A stretch of DNA of 35,131 nt from Clostridiales bacterium (lineage in GTDB: Bacteria > Bacillota > Clostridia > Oscillospirales > CAG-272): the NCBI GenBank assembly GCA_012522015.1, contig JAAYLD010000019.1, positions 1-35,131 on the forward strand, written 5' to 3'. Made by a program: the position numbers and the translations under genes. Under the pieces are notes generated by a model. That model was not told the origin of the DNA and did not search any database. It saw only the letters and a program-made list of their open reading frames with translations. Position 1 is the stretch's first letter. Each line of letters opens with the position of its first letter. This document shows positions 19,424 through 28,827 of the stretch, one piece after another.

Positions 19424-20254
19424 TTAATTAAAATATGAAAGATACTTTGTCAGTATGAATAAGAAGGGCGCTACGGCAAACATACTGTCGAAGCGGTCAA
19501 GAACTCCGCCGTGCCCGGGAAAAAGCTTACCGTAATCTTTTATACCGAAGCGTCGTTTTACATATGAGGCGATTAAATCGCCCATCTGTGAAACAACTGA
19601 AACTGCTATACTTGACAGAGCAAGAGCAGAATAATTGACATCGCATCCGATAATTGATGCGACAATCACACCATAAAGCAGAAATCCGGCACAGCAACCA
19701 ACAGCTCCGCCAAAGGTGCCTTCAATAGTTTTATGCGGTGAAACATTTGGATTCAGCTTGTGTCGCCCAATGCTGCAACCAACGATGTATGCTGCCGTAT
19801 CTGTAACCCATGACCCTATAACGACAAGCGGAAGATAAATCATACCATTTCCATCTTCGTTTCCTATAATGGCGACAGCACAAACAGCAGATATGACTAT
19901 ATAAAAAAACATTGAAATAAAAACAGCGTAGGGTGGTAAAAGCCCTTTGTAATACTTTATAACAGCTACAGAATATATAACAAAAATCAAAGCATAAATA
20001 AAGAAAGATATAAATGCAAATATATCAACTTCAATATAGTACTGTATAAACGGAAGACAGCCCGCTATTATATATGCCGGAATTGTCAGAGATAAATACC
20101 GGCGGCTTGACAGCCCGACACAACGAGCCATCTCAAAAACCGCAGATGCAGATAGAAAGGCGAGCACCGCCGGAAAAAGCAGCGTGTCGCTGTATAAAAG
20201 AACCGGTATTAATAGTATTATAAGCGCAGCTGACGTCAGCGTTCTTTTTAACAT
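19424..20254 (-). CDS. cdsA: Phosphatidate cytidylyltransferase
   Basis: Multi-TM; SPHKTIEGTFGG and GDLIASYVKRRFGIKDYGKLFPGHGGVLDRFDSM signature. Confidence 0.96.
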   Translation of the reverse strand: MLKRTLTSAALIILLIPVLLYSDTLLFPAVLAFLSASAVFEMARCVGLSSRRYLSLTIPAYIIAGCLPFIQYYIEVDIFAFISFFIYALIFVIYSVAVIKYYKGLLPPYAVFISMFFYIVISAVCAVAIIGNEDGNGMIYLPLVVIGSWVTDTAAYIVGCSIGRHKLNPNVSPHKTIEGTFGGAVGCCAGFLLYGVIVASIIGCDVNYSALALSSIAVSVVSQMGDLIASYVKRRFGIKDYGKLFPGHGGVLDRFDSMFAVAPFLFILTKYLSYFN

Positions 20255-20302
20255 TTCTTTTTCCTGTTTTAATCTTTTGTTTTAAAATATACAACAGCGT
20301 TA

Positions 20303-21109
20303 TCACACTGTGTGCTGTTTTTTAGCCTCGACACCACCAAATCTTCGGCTGCGCCTGTAAAACTCGCAAACGGCCTCGTCGACATCCGACGGTTGCATAT
20401 CAGGCCAGAGCACATCGGTGAAATAAAGCTCGGAATAAGCAGCTTGATACAATAAAAAGTTTGACAGTCGCATCTCACCGCCCGTGCGAACAATCAAATC
20501 TGGGTCTGAGCAGCCGCGTGTGTAAAGATGCTGTGCAAATGTCCTCTCCGATATTTCGCCACCCGACGCAGCAAGCTCCTGCGCCGCCCGAACTATCTCT
20601 GCCCTGGCACCGTAATTTATTGCAACGTTAAGTCTGAGATCATACTTAACTGAGGCGCGTTCAAGAGCCCGCATACGTTCACGGATTTCCGGCGGGAATG
20701 CCATTTTATCGCCAAGAAAAGCATAACGTATCTTGTTTTCCTCAAGCTCACGCTCCGCCCCGTCTAAATACTCGCTAAACAGTGACATAATACGGTCAAC
20801 TTCGGACTGCGGGCGCCGCCAGTTTTCCGTGGAAAACGCGTATATTGTTACAATTCGGATGCCGATATCACCGCAGTAACGGACGATACGTTTGAACGTC
20901 GCTGCCCCTTCTACGTGACCGTATTCGCGCGGCATACCTCGCTTCTGTGCCCAGCGACCGTTTCCATCCATTATAAATGCTATATGACGGAGCCGGTCGT
21001 CAACGACGACCGGTTCCGTCTTTTTAATTATGCCTTTATTACCGCTCGACGACGAAGCTTTAGTATTATCTTTAGTGTCTCGCCTGCGGAAAAACGCCAA
21101 TAAACCCAT
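20303..21109 (-). CDS. uppS: Polyprenyl (undecaprenyl) diphosphate synthase
   Basis: HIAFIMDGNGRWAQKRGMPREYGH, LRLNVAINYGARAEIVRA, DPDLIVRTGGEMRLSNFLLYQAAYSELYF. Confidence 0.96.
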   Translation of the reverse strand: MGLLAFFRRRDTKDNTKASSSSGNKGIIKKTEPVVVDDRLRHIAFIMDGNGRWAQKRGMPREYGHVEGAATFKRIVRYCGDIGIRIVTIYAFSTENWRRPQSEVDRIMSLFSEYLDGAERELEENKIRYAFLGDKMAFPPEIRERMRALERASVKYDLRLNVAINYGARAEIVRAAQELAASGGEISERTFAQHLYTRGCSDPDLIVRTGGEMRLSNFLLYQAAYSELYFTDVLWPDMQPSDVDEAVCEFYRRSRRFGGVEAKKQHTV

Positions 21110-21153
21110 TATCTATCCTCAATGCGATGTATCATCAGTGCGGCAGAACGGCG

Positions 21154-21708
21154 TCATATATTGAGTATTTCCTTAATCTTACGCTCAGATACGGCGTCAA
21201 TTTCTTTTATATATTTATCTGTAAGCGCCTGAACGTCCTTCTCTGACAGCTTTACTTCATCCTCGGTCATCTGGCCTGCTTTTTTCTGTGACTTTGCCTT
21301 ATCGATTGCTTCTCGGCGAATGTTTCTGATAGCGACCTTTGCTTCTTCTCCCATTCGTTCAACTTGCCTTTTAAGCTCACGGCGACGTTCTTCTGTGAGC
21401 GGTGGGATTGTCAGCCTGATAATGCGACCGTCGTTTGCCGGTGTAATGCCAATGTCAGAGGCAAGTATAGCACGTTCAATCTGCTTAAGCATCGATAAGT
21501 CCCATGGTGTTACTGTAATCGTACGCGGATCGGGTGCACGCACCTCGGAAACTTGTGTGATAGGCGTTGGTGCGCCGTAATAATTAACGGTTACACGTGA
21601 TAATATTTCAGGATTTGCACGTCCTGCACGTATTGTCGAGAGCGATTCTGCATATACCGCTAAAGATTTTTTCATTTTTGCTTCAAATTCATCAGTTTTA
21701 AGCTTCAT
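21154..21708 (-). CDS. frr: Ribosome recycling factor
   Basis: SLSTIRAGRANPEIL, YYGAPTPITQVSEV, TEERRRELKRQV, RNIRREAIDKAK. Confidence 0.97.
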   Translation of the reverse strand: MKLKTDEFEAKMKKSLAVYAESLSTIRAGRANPEILSRVTVNYYGAPTPITQVSEVRAPDPRTITVTPWDLSMLKQIERAILASDIGITPANDGRIIRLTIPPLTEERRRELKRQVERMGEEAKVAIRNIRREAIDKAKSQKKAGQMTEDEVKLSEKDVQALTDKYIKEIDAVSERKIKEILNI

Positions 21709-21787
21709 AATGTCGCTTTCCTCCCAATACTTTTTTTGCCAATATCATTTTTTACGTCTTTTACGTCGTTGCCAATCTGCAATATAA

Positions 21788-22537
21788 TCAAGTATTCATA
21801 TTGTTCGTATGCGTGACGAGCGTACCGATTTTTTCTCCCATCACAGCTCGGACTATATTATCCGGGTCACGAAGTGCACAAATAAGAAGAGGTATATTGT
21901 TATCCTTTGAAAAAGACGCTGCTGTTGAGTCAATAACGGTCAATTCGTTATTTAGTATATATTTATAATCAACGACATCAAGCTTTTTTGCGCCCCGATT
22001 CCTCCTCGGGTCGCTGTCGTAAACAGCGTCGATATTTTTTGCAAGTATAACTATGTCGGCTCCAATCTCTGCCGCTCGCATGACAGCGGCCGTATCAGTT
22101 GTGAAGAACGGATTTCCGATTCCACACCCAAATATTATAACACGCCCATGATCAAGATGATGTACAGCGCGATTTCTGATATATGGCTCTGCTATTTCCT
22201 GCATAGAAATCGCTGTCATAACGCGTGTCTCCATACCAAGCCGTATAAATGCATCCTGAAGAGCAAGCGCGTTTATTGTTGTCGCCAGCATACCCATATG
22301 ATCGGCTCGCGTGCGATCCATACCGGTACCGCTTGCGCCGCGCCAGATGTTTCCGGCGCCTACGATAATAGCAACCTCTACGCCAAGTTCATGGCAGCGC
22401 GAAACGGCCCTGCCAATTTTATCGATTATCTTCTCGTCGATAATTGAATTCCCGTCTATACCCTTTAGCGCCTCGCCGGACAGCTTAATTAAAATGCGTT
22501 TATATTTGGGCTTAGACGAATTATCAATATACTCCAT
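21788..22537 (-). CDS. pyrH: UMP kinase
   Basis: RILIKLSGEALKG, VGAGNIWRG, DHMGMLATTINALALQD, AEIGADIVILAKNIDAVYDSDP. Confidence 0.97.
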   Translation of the reverse strand: MEYIDNSSKPKYKRILIKLSGEALKGIDGNSIIDEKIIDKIGRAVSRCHELGVEVAIIVGAGNIWRGASGTGMDRTRADHMGMLATTINALALQDAFIRLGMETRVMTAISMQEIAEPYIRNRAVHHLDHGRVIIFGCGIGNPFFTTDTAAVMRAAEIGADIVILAKNIDAVYDSDPRRNRGAKKLDVVDYKYILNNELTVIDSTAASFSKDNNIPLLICALRDPDNIVRAVMGEKIGTLVTHTNNMNT

Positions 22538-22669
22538 AACACCTCATAAGCAGGGGGCGGCAAGCGCTCCACTATTTGCTTTTTCCTTTATATATTTTAC
22601 ACTGAAAAATATGTTTTGTAAACACAAAATTATTGAATTCATTATCATTGTTACATAAACGCGCCGAAA

Positions 22670-22707
22670 CGCCCCGCGTACCATCGTGATTGATTGTACA
22701 CGGGGCG
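22670..22707 (-). terminator. Hairpin downstream of tsf
   Basis: CGCCCCG(C)GTAC ... GTAC(A)CGGGGCG in the tsf-pyrH gap. Confidence 0.6.
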
Positions 22708-22722
22708 AATTTATAATACGAT

Positions 22723-23655
22723 TTAGTTGAGGAGCTGCGCTATCTCGTCGCCAAAGTTATCCTCGCGTTTTTCAAGGCCTTCTCCACGCTCATAAAGCCA
22801 AAATCCGGTTACCTTTATGTCGCCGCCAAGAGCCTTCGCTGTATCGGCAATATATTTGCCAACCTTAATGCTATCTTCTTTAACATATGGCTGCTCAAGT
22901 AAGCAAACACGATCATAAAAGAGTTTATTGAGCTTGCCTTTAACAATCTTAGCAATAACTTCATCGGGTTTGTTGGCGAGCTTCTCGTCGTTCTTTGCAG
23001 CAGCAATCTGAATCTCCATCTCCTCGTCGATGACGCTCTGCGGAACGTCTTCAACCGAGATGTATGTCGGAGGATTACCTGCCGCAATTTGAAGAGCGAT
23101 GTTCTTTGAAAATTCGGCAAAACCCTCGGTCTTAGCGATTTCTTCGTCTGTGTCAAAACGAACTATAACACCTGTTGTGCCCTTGCCGTGAATATAAGTT
23201 GACATAATGCCATCAACAACAACGAAACGGCGAATGTTCATATTCTCGCCTATTGTAAAAATCATATCTTTGAGCTTGCTCTCGACTGTGAATGAATTGT
23301 CGTAAGGAAGCTGCATCAAAGCATCTATGTCAGCAGGACGCTTTTCAAGTATAACCTTGAGTGTTCCGCGCACGAATTCACGGAAAGATTCGTTTTTAGC
23401 GACAAAGTCAGTTTCTGTGTTGACTTCAATCATTGCCGCTGTCTTACCATCTTCGCTCTTTAATATATCAACCATTCCTTCCGCTGCAATGCGCGAGGAT
23501 TTCTTTGCTGCAACTGAAAGTCCCTTTTCACGCAGAATCTTTATAGCCTTATCAAAGTCACCGTCAGCCTCAATCAGAGCTTTTTTACAGTCCATCATTC
23601 CGCATCCGGTTTTCGCACGAAGCTCAGATACTATTTTAGCATTTATTGTTGCCAT
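22723..23655 (-). CDS. tsf: Translation elongation factor Ts
   Basis: VSELRAKTGCGMMDCKKALIEADGDFDKAIKILREKGLSVAAKKSSRIAAEG, VNTETDFVAKNE. Confidence 0.98.
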   Translation of the reverse strand: MATINAKIVSELRAKTGCGMMDCKKALIEADGDFDKAIKILREKGLSVAAKKSSRIAAEGMVDILKSEDGKTAAMIEVNTETDFVAKNESFREFVRGTLKVILEKRPADIDALMQLPYDNSFTVESKLKDMIFTIGENMNIRRFVVVDGIMSTYIHGKGTTGVIVRFDTDEEIAKTEGFAEFSKNIALQIAAGNPPTYISVEDVPQSVIDEEMEIQIAAAKNDEKLANKPDEVIAKIVKGKLNKLFYDRVCLLEQPYVKEDSIKVGKYIADTAKALGGDIKVTGFWLYERGEGLEKREDNFGDEIAQLLN

Positions 23656-23717
23656 TTATCGTTTTATCCTCCTGGGTCATTATTTTATCATCTTACAATC
23701 ATTGACCGGCGCTGGGC

Positions 23718-24584
23718 TTAAGCCTCGGTGCTCTCGACAGTCTCAACTTCAGCTTTTTGCGTATCTGTGGTATCTGTAGTATCTGTGACTACTTCTGTGC
23801 TGTCTGTGTCTTTGTCTGTTTCTTTGTCTTCGCCTTTATCCTCATCGTCATTATCAGCTTCAGGCTCAGTTTCAACTGCACTCTCGCCCTCGTCGAAAGA
23901 TTCGCCCTGTCTTCCCTCAATAACGGCATCAGCAAGAACCGATGAAATCAATCTAATTGCACGGATGGCGTCATCGTTGCCGGGAATGATATAGTCTGCA
24001 TCGTCAGGGTCGCAGTTCGTGTCAACAATAGCGATTATCGGTATGCCAAGCTTCTTTGCTTCAAGAACGGCGATGTGCTCCCTACGCGCGTCAACGATGA
24101 AAATGGCGTCCGGAAGCCTATCCATATTCTTGATGCCGCCGAGGTTGCGTTCGTAATTCTCCATTTCCTTCTGGAGCGCGGCGACTTCTTTCTTCGGAAG
24201 AGCGTCAAATGTACCGTCTGCCTGCATTTTTTCAAGTTGTGCAAGACGGTTGATACTCTTGCGTATGGTCTTATAGTTTGTCAGCATTCCGCCAAGCCAG
24301 CGAACGTTGACATAATACATGCCGCAGCGCGTTGCCTCTTCACGAATAGCATCAGCAGCCTGCTTCTTCGTGCCAACGAAAAGAATCGTTCCGCCTTCTG
24401 CTGCAAGGTCGCGTACGAACATGCACGCTTCTTCAAATTTCTTAACGGTTTTCTGAAGGTCGATGATATATATACCGTTTCTTTCGGTGAATATATACTC
24501 GGCCATTTTGGGATTCCATCTCCTCGTATGATGTCCGAAATGGACGCCTGCTTCGAGGAGCTGTTTGATTGTTACTACTGACAT
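23718..24584 (-). CDS. rpsB: 30S ribosomal protein S2
   Basis: [61 protein letters not shown]; acidic C-terminal extension. Confidence 0.98.
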   Translation of the reverse strand: MSVVTIKQLLEAGVHFGHHTRRWNPKMAEYIFTERNGIYIIDLQKTVKKFEEACMFVRDLAAEGGTILFVGTKKQAADAIREEATRCGMYYVNVRWLGGMLTNYKTIRKSINRLAQLEKMQADGTFDALPKKEVAALQKEMENYERNLGGIKNMDRLPDAIFIVDARREHIAVLEAKKLGIPIIAIVDTNCDPDDADYIIPGNDDAIRAIRLISSVLADAVIEGRQGESFDEGESAVETEPEADNDDEDKGEDKETDKDTDSTEVVTDTTDTTDTQKAEVETVESTEA

Positions 24585-24629
24585 TTAAATAAGTCCTCCT
24601 TCGGTTTCCCCACCACGCCCGCTGCTTTA

Positions 24630-24664
24630 CACGGCAACCGCCCGCAGGGGCGGCACCGACCGTG
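24630..24664 (-). promoter_or_regulatory. Nested stem-loop in the rpsB 5' UTR, candidate ribosomal-protein leader
   Basis: Outer stem CACGG/CCGTG, inner stem CCGCCC-GCAG-GGGCGG, about 50 nt upstream of the rpsB start. Confidence 0.5.
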
Positions 24665-24750
24665 TTTTATAGCGTCGTGTGTGTTTTATGTCTATCTCCT
24701 TTTATTTTTTCGTGCAAAAACTGAATGCACACGTACAGTTATAATATCAC

Positions 24751-24780
24751 ACTACCCATTTTTTTGTCAATACCACACGG
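24751..24780 (-). promoter_or_regulatory. Candidate sigma-A promoter for rpsB
   Basis: On the minus strand TTGACA-N18-TATTAT. Confidence 0.6.
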
Positions 24781-24825
24781 CAATATTTGATAAATAGTAA
24801 AGCAGATTTTTTTACATATTTACTA

Positions 24826-24854
24826 TTGACACAAACACCGGGGCACTGTATAAT
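24826..24854 (+). promoter_or_regulatory. Sigma-A promoter for the pyr operon
   Basis: TTGACA-N17-TATAAT, exact consensus, directly upstream of the attenuator leader. Confidence 0.9.
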
Positions 24855-24862
24855 GTGCTTAA

Positions 24863-25026
24863 TCTTTAAAGGCAGTACAGAGATACTGACAAGAGAACCG
24901 ATCACCAGCGCTTTTATATTTCACTTATGTATTTCAGCGCTGTGACCGCATGTAAATATCTTATCTGTATTAGGTGGCGTATATACGCTGTCTTCACTTG
25001 TCCTGCCTTTGGTGGCAGGATTTTTT
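24863..25026 (+). promoter_or_regulatory. PyrR-type transcription attenuator leader of the pyr operon
   Basis: Hairpin CAGTA-CAGAGA-TACTG (24873..24888) with CNGNGA hexaloop; terminator TCCTGCC-TTTGGT-GGCAGGA + T6 (25001..25026); 24868..24875 AAAGGCAG is exactly complementary to 25003..25010 CTGCCTTT (antiterminator). Confidence 0.85.
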
Positions 25027-25079
25027 ATGCTACCGTATCCGAAGATAAAAGCAAAACCATAAAACGGAGGTGACGATGG

Positions 25080-26342
25080 ATGGAAAAGAAATTGAAAATA
25101 GATCTTTTTGAAAAATACTCCGTTTTCACTTCCATGTATGGTGATATGCTTCGTTCAATTTTAAGCGATGACTTTTTTGACACACCATTTGCTTTTTCAT
25201 CATTAATATTCCCCGGCTTTGCTGATGTTCATGTGCATCTGCGTGAGCCAGGTTTTTCTTATAAAGAAACTGTTCGCACGGGCACACTTGCCGCTGCAAG
25301 GGGCGGTTTTACCGATGTCTGCGCCATGCCTAATGTGAATCCTGTCCCGGACAGCGTGGAAAATTTAAAGCCGCAGCTTGACATAATCGAGCGCGACGCC
25401 GCCGTTCGTGTCCACCCCTACGGCGCCATCACACGCGGTGAGCGCGGAGTCGAACTATCCGATATACATTCGCTCTCCCCCCTCGTTTGCGCCTTCTCAG
25501 ATGACGGACACAGCGTCATGGACGACGCTTTAATGCGTGAAGCGATGATAGCCGCCCGGGGTGAAGGCAAGATAATTGCGTCACACTGCGAGGACGAGCG
25601 GTTTTTGGTGGGAGTTGAGCTTTTCATCCATGACGGGCAATACGCCCGCGAGCGCGGTGTACGCGGTGTCCTCTCCGAATGCGAGTGGCGACAGCTTGAG
25701 CGCGATATCGCTCTTGTCCGTGAGACCGGCTGCGCTTATCACGCCTGCCACATATCAACGAAAGAATCAGTCGCGCTTATCCGCCAAGCGAAGGCTGAGG
25801 GACTTAATATAACGTGCGAGACAGCGCCGCACTATCTTCTCCTTGACGATTCCATGCTGCGTGACGACGGAGCCTTCCGTATGAACCCGCCGATACGCTC
25901 ACGCGCCGACCGCGAAGCTCTCATTTGCGGCATTATCGACGGCACGATTGACATGATAGCGACAGACCACGCGCCGCACTCGCCGGATGAAAAAAGCCGA
26001 GGTCTCGTCGGCAGTTTAAACGGAATTTCGGGGCTTGAGTGCACATTTCCAGTGCTTTATACGGGACTTGTTTCAAAAGGCGTAATTACGCTTGATAAGC
26101 TCATCGCTTTAATGTCGGAGAACCTGCGCCGCAGATTCGGTCTGCCCACACGACGCGACGATTTTACGCTCTTTTGCTTCGGTGACGGGTTCGCTGTTGA
26201 TCCTTGTGAGTTCATTTCAATGGGGAAAAGTACGCCATTCGCCGGTATGCGGGTTGATTGCCGCTGCCTTCTCACCATATGCGGTGGCAAAGTGGCGTGG
26301 ATAGCCCCTGAAATTGAAAAATATCTGCTCGGAAAGGCATAA
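25080..26342 (+). CDS. pyrC: Dihydroorotase
   Basis: FPGFADVHVHLREPGFSYKETVRTGTLAAARGGFT, ATDHAPH, GISGLE. Confidence 0.97.
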   Translation: MEKKLKIDLFEKYSVFTSMYGDMLRSILSDDFFDTPFAFSSLIFPGFADVHVHLREPGFSYKETVRTGTLAAARGGFTDVCAMPNVNPVPDSVENLKPQLDIIERDAAVRVHPYGAITRGERGVELSDIHSLSPLVCAFSDDGHSVMDDALMREAMIAARGEGKIIASHCEDERFLVGVELFIHDGQYARERGVRGVLSECEWRQLERDIALVRETGCAYHACHISTKESVALIRQAKAEGLNITCETAPHYLLLDDSMLRDDGAFRMNPPIRSRADREALICGIIDGTIDMIATDHAPHSPDEKSRGLVGSLNGISGLECTFPVLYTGLVSKGVITLDKLIALMSENLRRRFGLPTRRDDFTLFCFGDGFAVDPCEFISMGKSTPFAGMRVDCRCLLTICGGKVAWIAPEIEKYLLGKA

Positions 26343-26380
26343 AACAAACGAAAACGCACGGAAGTTGTAGCAAAGAACAT

Positions 26381-27133
26381 ATGAATAAGACATTTACTAT
26401 AATAAAAAACGAAAAAATCGCGCGGGCAACATACGAAATGAAGCTTTTAGGCGATGTTTCAGACATCACGCGCCCGGGGCAGTTTGTCGCCATCAAGCTT
26501 GACGGATATTTCCTTCGCCGCCCAATATCTGTTTGCGATATATACGATTGTAGCGGTGACGGCAGCGGGGTTTTAACTCTCATTTATAAAAACATCGGCG
26601 GCGGCACCGAATTCATGTCGACGCTTCGCCCGGGAGTGGAGCTCGATCTCTTAACAGGGCTTGGCAACGGGTATGACACAAAAAAAAGCGGCCCTTATCC
26701 TCTCCTCATTGGCGGGGGGTGCGGTGTGTCACCCCTTTATCTTCTTGCCCGCCGCCTAATAGCCGAGGGAAAGCACGTCGCCGTAATCCTCGGGTTCGGC
26801 ACTGCGGAAGAAGTATTTTATGAAGATAAGTTCCGTGAAATCGGAGCTTTTGTAACAGTAACGACAGCCGACGGATCGCACGGCACACGCGGATTTGTAA
26901 CCGACGCCCTGCCCGCTGCCGGATCATACACATACACATACTCTTGCGGCCCCGAGCCGATGCTGAGGGCAGTTTATAAAGCTGCCGCAACATCAGGTGA
27001 GTACAGCTTTGAAGAGCGGATGGCGTGCGGTTTCGGCGTTTGCATGGGCTGTTCATGCCGCACTGTCACCGGATACAAGCGCATATGCAAAGACGGCCCT
27101 GTGCTTGAAAAGGAAGAGATATTATGGAAGTAA
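26381..27133 (+). CDS. pyrK: Dihydroorotate dehydrogenase electron transfer subunit
   Basis: GQFVAIKL, RRPISVCD, GGGCGVSPLYLLA, CGPEPMLRAV, ERMACGFGVCMGCSCRT [2Fe-2S] site. Confidence 0.95.
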   Translation: MNKTFTIIKNEKIARATYEMKLLGDVSDITRPGQFVAIKLDGYFLRRPISVCDIYDCSGDGSGVLTLIYKNIGGGTEFMSTLRPGVELDLLTGLGNGYDTKKSGPYPLLIGGGCGVSPLYLLARRLIAEGKHVAVILGFGTAEEVFYEDKFREIGAFVTVTTADGSHGTRGFVTDALPAAGSYTYTYSCGPEPMLRAVYKAAATSGEYSFEERMACGFGVCMGCSCRTVTGYKRICKDGPVLEKEEILWK

Positions 27134-28068
27134 AAAGAAACGATACTGCCGAGCGTTGTGATACGTCAGTTGTACTTTGCGGAATAATGCTTGACAATCC
27201 CGTCATCGCAGCAAGCGGAACGTTCGGATACGGCTATGAGTTTTCGCAAATTTACGATATAAACGTGCTTGGTACATTTTCATTTAAAGGAACGACACTA
27301 TACCCTCGTTTCGGGAACGAGCAGCCGCGCATTGCTGAGTGCCCCGCCGGAATGCTCAATGCCGTCGGGCTTCAAAACCCGGGCGTCGACGCCGTTATAT
27401 CGCGCGAGCTTCCTCTTATGGCAAAGTATTTTCACAAGTCTGCGATGGCAAATGTCTGCGGTTTTTCGATAGAAGAATACGTTGCTGTCGCAGAAAAGCT
27501 TGATCTCGAGGAGCAGGTCGGATGGATTGAGCTGAATATAAGCTGCCCGAACGTTCACGGGGGCGGTGCTGCATTCGGGCTTGACCCGAAGATGGCGGCA
27601 GAGGTGACGTCCGCCGTGCGTCGCGCCGTCAAAAAGCCGCTGATTGTAAAGCTTTCGCCCGCTGCAGCTGACATTGCCGCCGTTGCCGCTGCCGTAGAAG
27701 CGGCCGGCGCCGATGCCGTGAGCCTTATTAATACGCTGCCCGGTATGCGAATTGATTTGCGCCGTCGCCGCCCGCTACTTGCAAACGAAAAAGGCGGCCT
27801 GTCCGGCCCTGCTATATTCCCTATTGCCTTACGTATGGTTTACGACGTTTACAAAACCGTTTCAATACCCATAATTGGCATGGGTGGCGTCAGTACAGCA
27901 GAAGATGTCATTGAAATGATGCTTGCAGGGGCAACAGCGGTTCAGGTTGGGACTGCTAACCTTGTAAATCCGACCGCCTGCCTTGATATTATAAATTCCC
28001 TTCCCTCTGTTATGACAAAATATAAAATTAATAAATTAAGCGATATAATCGGAGGGGCGCATTTATGA
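27124..28068 (+). CDS. pyrD: Dihydroorotate dehydrogenase catalytic subunit (NAD-dependent, PyrDB type)
   Basis: NPVIAASGTFGYG, ELNISCPNVHGGG, GMGGVSTAEDVIEMMLAGATAVQVGT; overlaps pyrK by 10 nt. Confidence 0.96.
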   Translation: MEVKRNDTAERCDTSVVLCGIMLDNPVIAASGTFGYGYEFSQIYDINVLGTFSFKGTTLYPRFGNEQPRIAECPAGMLNAVGLQNPGVDAVISRELPLMAKYFHKSAMANVCGFSIEEYVAVAEKLDLEEQVGWIELNISCPNVHGGGAAFGLDPKMAAEVTSAVRRAVKKPLIVKLSPAAADIAAVAAAVEAAGADAVSLINTLPGMRIDLRRRRPLLANEKGGLSGPAIFPIALRMVYDVYKTVSIPIIGMGGVSTAEDVIEMMLAGATAVQVGTANLVNPTACLDIINSLPSVMTKYKINKLSDIIGGAHL

Positions 28069-28775
28069 ACATAAAACACAAAAGAGATGTAATCATAGCC
28101 TGTGACTTTCCTGACGGAGAAAAAACGCTTGATTTTCTTGCTCTTTTTGGCAGCGAGCGCCCGTTTGTAAAAATCGGGATGGAGCTGTTTTACGCCGAGG
28201 GGCCTGATATAGTTAAAAAAATAAAATCCCGCGGCCATAAAGTTTTCCTTGACCTAAAACTACACGACATACCGAACACCGTTTTTAGCGCTATGCGCTC
28301 GCTTCGTACCCTTGATATTGATATGTGCAACGTCCATGCCGCCGGCGGGCAGGCTATGATGAAAGCCGCTATTGAGGGGCTGACGCGGCCTGACGGCAGC
28401 CGCCCGCTTCTCATTGCTGTAACCCAGCTTACATCCACATCCCCCGAAATGCTGCGACATGAGCTTTTAATCTCCCATCCGATTGAGGAGGTCGTGATGA
28501 GCTACGCGCAAAACGCGCGCGCCGCGGGACTTGACGGCGTTGTCTGCTCACCCCTTGAAGCTGAGCGCGTCCATGCAGTATGCGGCGATGATTTTATCAC
28601 CGTGACTCCCGGTATCCGCTTTTCAGGCGGCGATATGAGCGATCAAGTGCGTGTGACAACACCGGCTATCGCGCGCGAGCTTGGCTCAGACTACATAGTC
28701 GTAGGACGCCCTATAACATCATCTCCTGATCCGATTGGCGCATATCGTCGGTGCCTCGCAGATTTTATCGGATGA
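28065..28775 (+). CDS. pyrF: Orotidine 5'-phosphate decarboxylase
   Basis: VFLDLKLHDIPNTV, VTPGIRF, YIVVGRPIT; overlaps pyrD by 4 nt (ATGA). Confidence 0.96.
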   Translation: MNIKHKRDVIIACDFPDGEKTLDFLALFGSERPFVKIGMELFYAEGPDIVKKIKSRGHKVFLDLKLHDIPNTVFSAMRSLRTLDIDMCNVHAAGGQAMMKAAIEGLTRPDGSRPLLIAVTQLTSTSPEMLRHELLISHPIEEVVMSYAQNARAAGLDGVVCSPLEAERVHAVCGDDFITVTPGIRFSGGDMSDQVRVTTPAIARELGSDYIVVGRPITSSPDPIGAYRRCLADFIG

Positions 28776-28827
28776 TATGATTATTCGGAAAAAACAAATC
28801 TGACATATATACGGAGGTAACACATAT

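Noticed and set aside
23760-23830. Short tandem repeats that could suggest a CRISPR-like array
   Set aside because: Units are about 9 nt, degenerate and inside the rpsB coding sequence; no spacers or cas genes.
23728-23994. Ser/Val-repeat ORF antisense to rpsB
   Set aside because: Artifact of the repetitive acidic tail of S2 read on the other strand.
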